A stretch of 64,000 bases of DNA from Symbiodinium natans (lineage: Eukaryota; Sar; Dinophyceae; Suessiales; Symbiodiniaceae): the NCBI GenBank assembly GCA_905221605.1, contig CAJNDS010002701.1, forward strand, positions 1,110,614-1,174,613, written 5' to 3'. The translations under genes were made by a program, and so were the position numbers. Shown one piece after another: positions 63,430-64,000 of this stretch; position 1 is the first letter of the stretch, and each line of letters opens with the position of its first letter. The notes below the pieces were generated by a model. That model made no database searches. It had not been told where the DNA came from and worked only from the letters and a program-made list of their open reading frames with translations.

Positions 63430-63850
63430 TGGCTCCTGCTCGTAGGGTTTGATGAGAGGCCTAGAGGTTTGTCGTATGTCCCCTCTCTTCGTGCTCGTAG
63501 GGTTTGTCGTATGTCCCTCCCTTCATGCTCGTAGGGTTTGATGAGAGGTCTACAGGTTTGTCGTACGTCCCCTCCCTTCGTGCTCTTAGATTTTGTCGTA
63601 TGTCGCCTCCCTTCGTGCTCGTCGGCTTTGTCGTATGTCCCTCTTTGTCTGCTTGCAGAGAATCCCAAGAATTAAGAAACTGAGGTTTTATTTTCAGAGG
63701 TTTGTCGTATGTCCCCTCCCTTCGTGCTCGTCGGCTTTGTCGTATGTCCCTTTTCTTCTGCTTGCAGAGAATCCCAAAACATTGAGAAATGTACGGGTTT
63801 ATTTTAGAGGTTTGTCGTATGTCCCCTCCCTTCGTGCTCCAACCCCATAA
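63430..63850. repeat. TTTGTCGTATGTCCC minisatellite, coding-like on minus
   Basis: At least eight copies of TTTGTCGTATGTCCCCTCCC with TTCGTGCTCGTAGG, roughly 36 bp each, translated on minus as (R)REGTYDKP or KGGDIRQ. A larger unit with AGAGAATCCCAA and AAGAAA sequence is duplicated at 63,656 and 63,767. Confidence 0.8.
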
Positions 63851-64000
63851 TGGGGGTCCGGAAGTTGCTTTTCCCCACCCCACCCTCGAACCACCCAAGA
63901 TGAGGGGGCTGCCGCGTTGCCCGGCCCCCCGCAAAGCCTTCGTCTTGATCTGGCCCAGACCCAGGTTTTCAAGCCCAGAATGGGGGGGGAGGGGGGAGGG

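Overview
The window looks like nuclear DNA of a dinoflagellate (inference). The evidence is (i) dozens of interstitial arrays of the plant/dinoflagellate-type telomeric heptamer TTTAGGG in both orientations, (ii) almost all coding signal on the minus strand, cut into small exons of about 40-130 bp, (iii) exon junctions that read best with GC or GA donors and AG|G acceptors as well as GT donors, (iv) an intron bracketed by long direct repeats, and (v) near-identical tandem copies of a multi-exon gene. No bacterial operon, rRNA, tRNA or CRISPR was seen. Very few long ORFs are genes: most long open frames are shadows of simple repeats (poly-C/CCT, CAG, TG, CATA). I therefore read the genes as short exons, which are listed singly or as gene spans. 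Exon ends are my own inference from reading frame and splice dinucleotides.

Left block (1-26 kb). Short minus-strand exons lie between introns full of TTTAGGG/CCCTAAA arrays, small inverted-repeat elements (MITE-like), poly-C tracts and microsatellites. Recognisable parts are a kelch-like exon (7.1 kb), a TPR-repeat gene rebuilt over at least eleven exons (13.9-11.2 kb), a drug/metabolite-transporter exon (15.7 kb), a discoidin-like secreted/surface protein gene (19.3-17.7 kb) and a gene with triose-phosphate/nucleotide-sugar translocator exons (25.3-24.3 kb).

Middle block (26.5-56.8 kb). Telomere-like arrays disappear abruptly. The block is built from tandem copies of one large intron-rich minus-strand gene: A 26.5-35.2 kb, B 35.2-42.8 kb, and C 44.3-50.8 plus 53.1-55.1 kb. 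There are also partial pieces at 43.6-44.25 and 55.9-56.3 kb. Its family is not recognised. Copy C is split by about 2.3 kb carrying the only long intact ORF of the window, a 496-codon NYN/LabA-like PIN-domain nuclease. Further unrecognised minus-strand exons lie at 55.4-55.9 and 56.4-56.85 kb.

Right block (57-64 kb). Short-exon organisation with telomere-like introns resumes at 59.8-62.5 kb. It is preceded by a decayed AT-richer tract with a long hairpin and followed by two coding-like minisatellites (62.76-63.85 kb).

The most interesting signal is that telomeric heptamers appear to form introns. Arrays abut exon ends so closely that the repeat itself supplies splice dinucleotides (GTTTAGGG as donor, TTTAG|GG or CCCTAAG|CC as acceptor).
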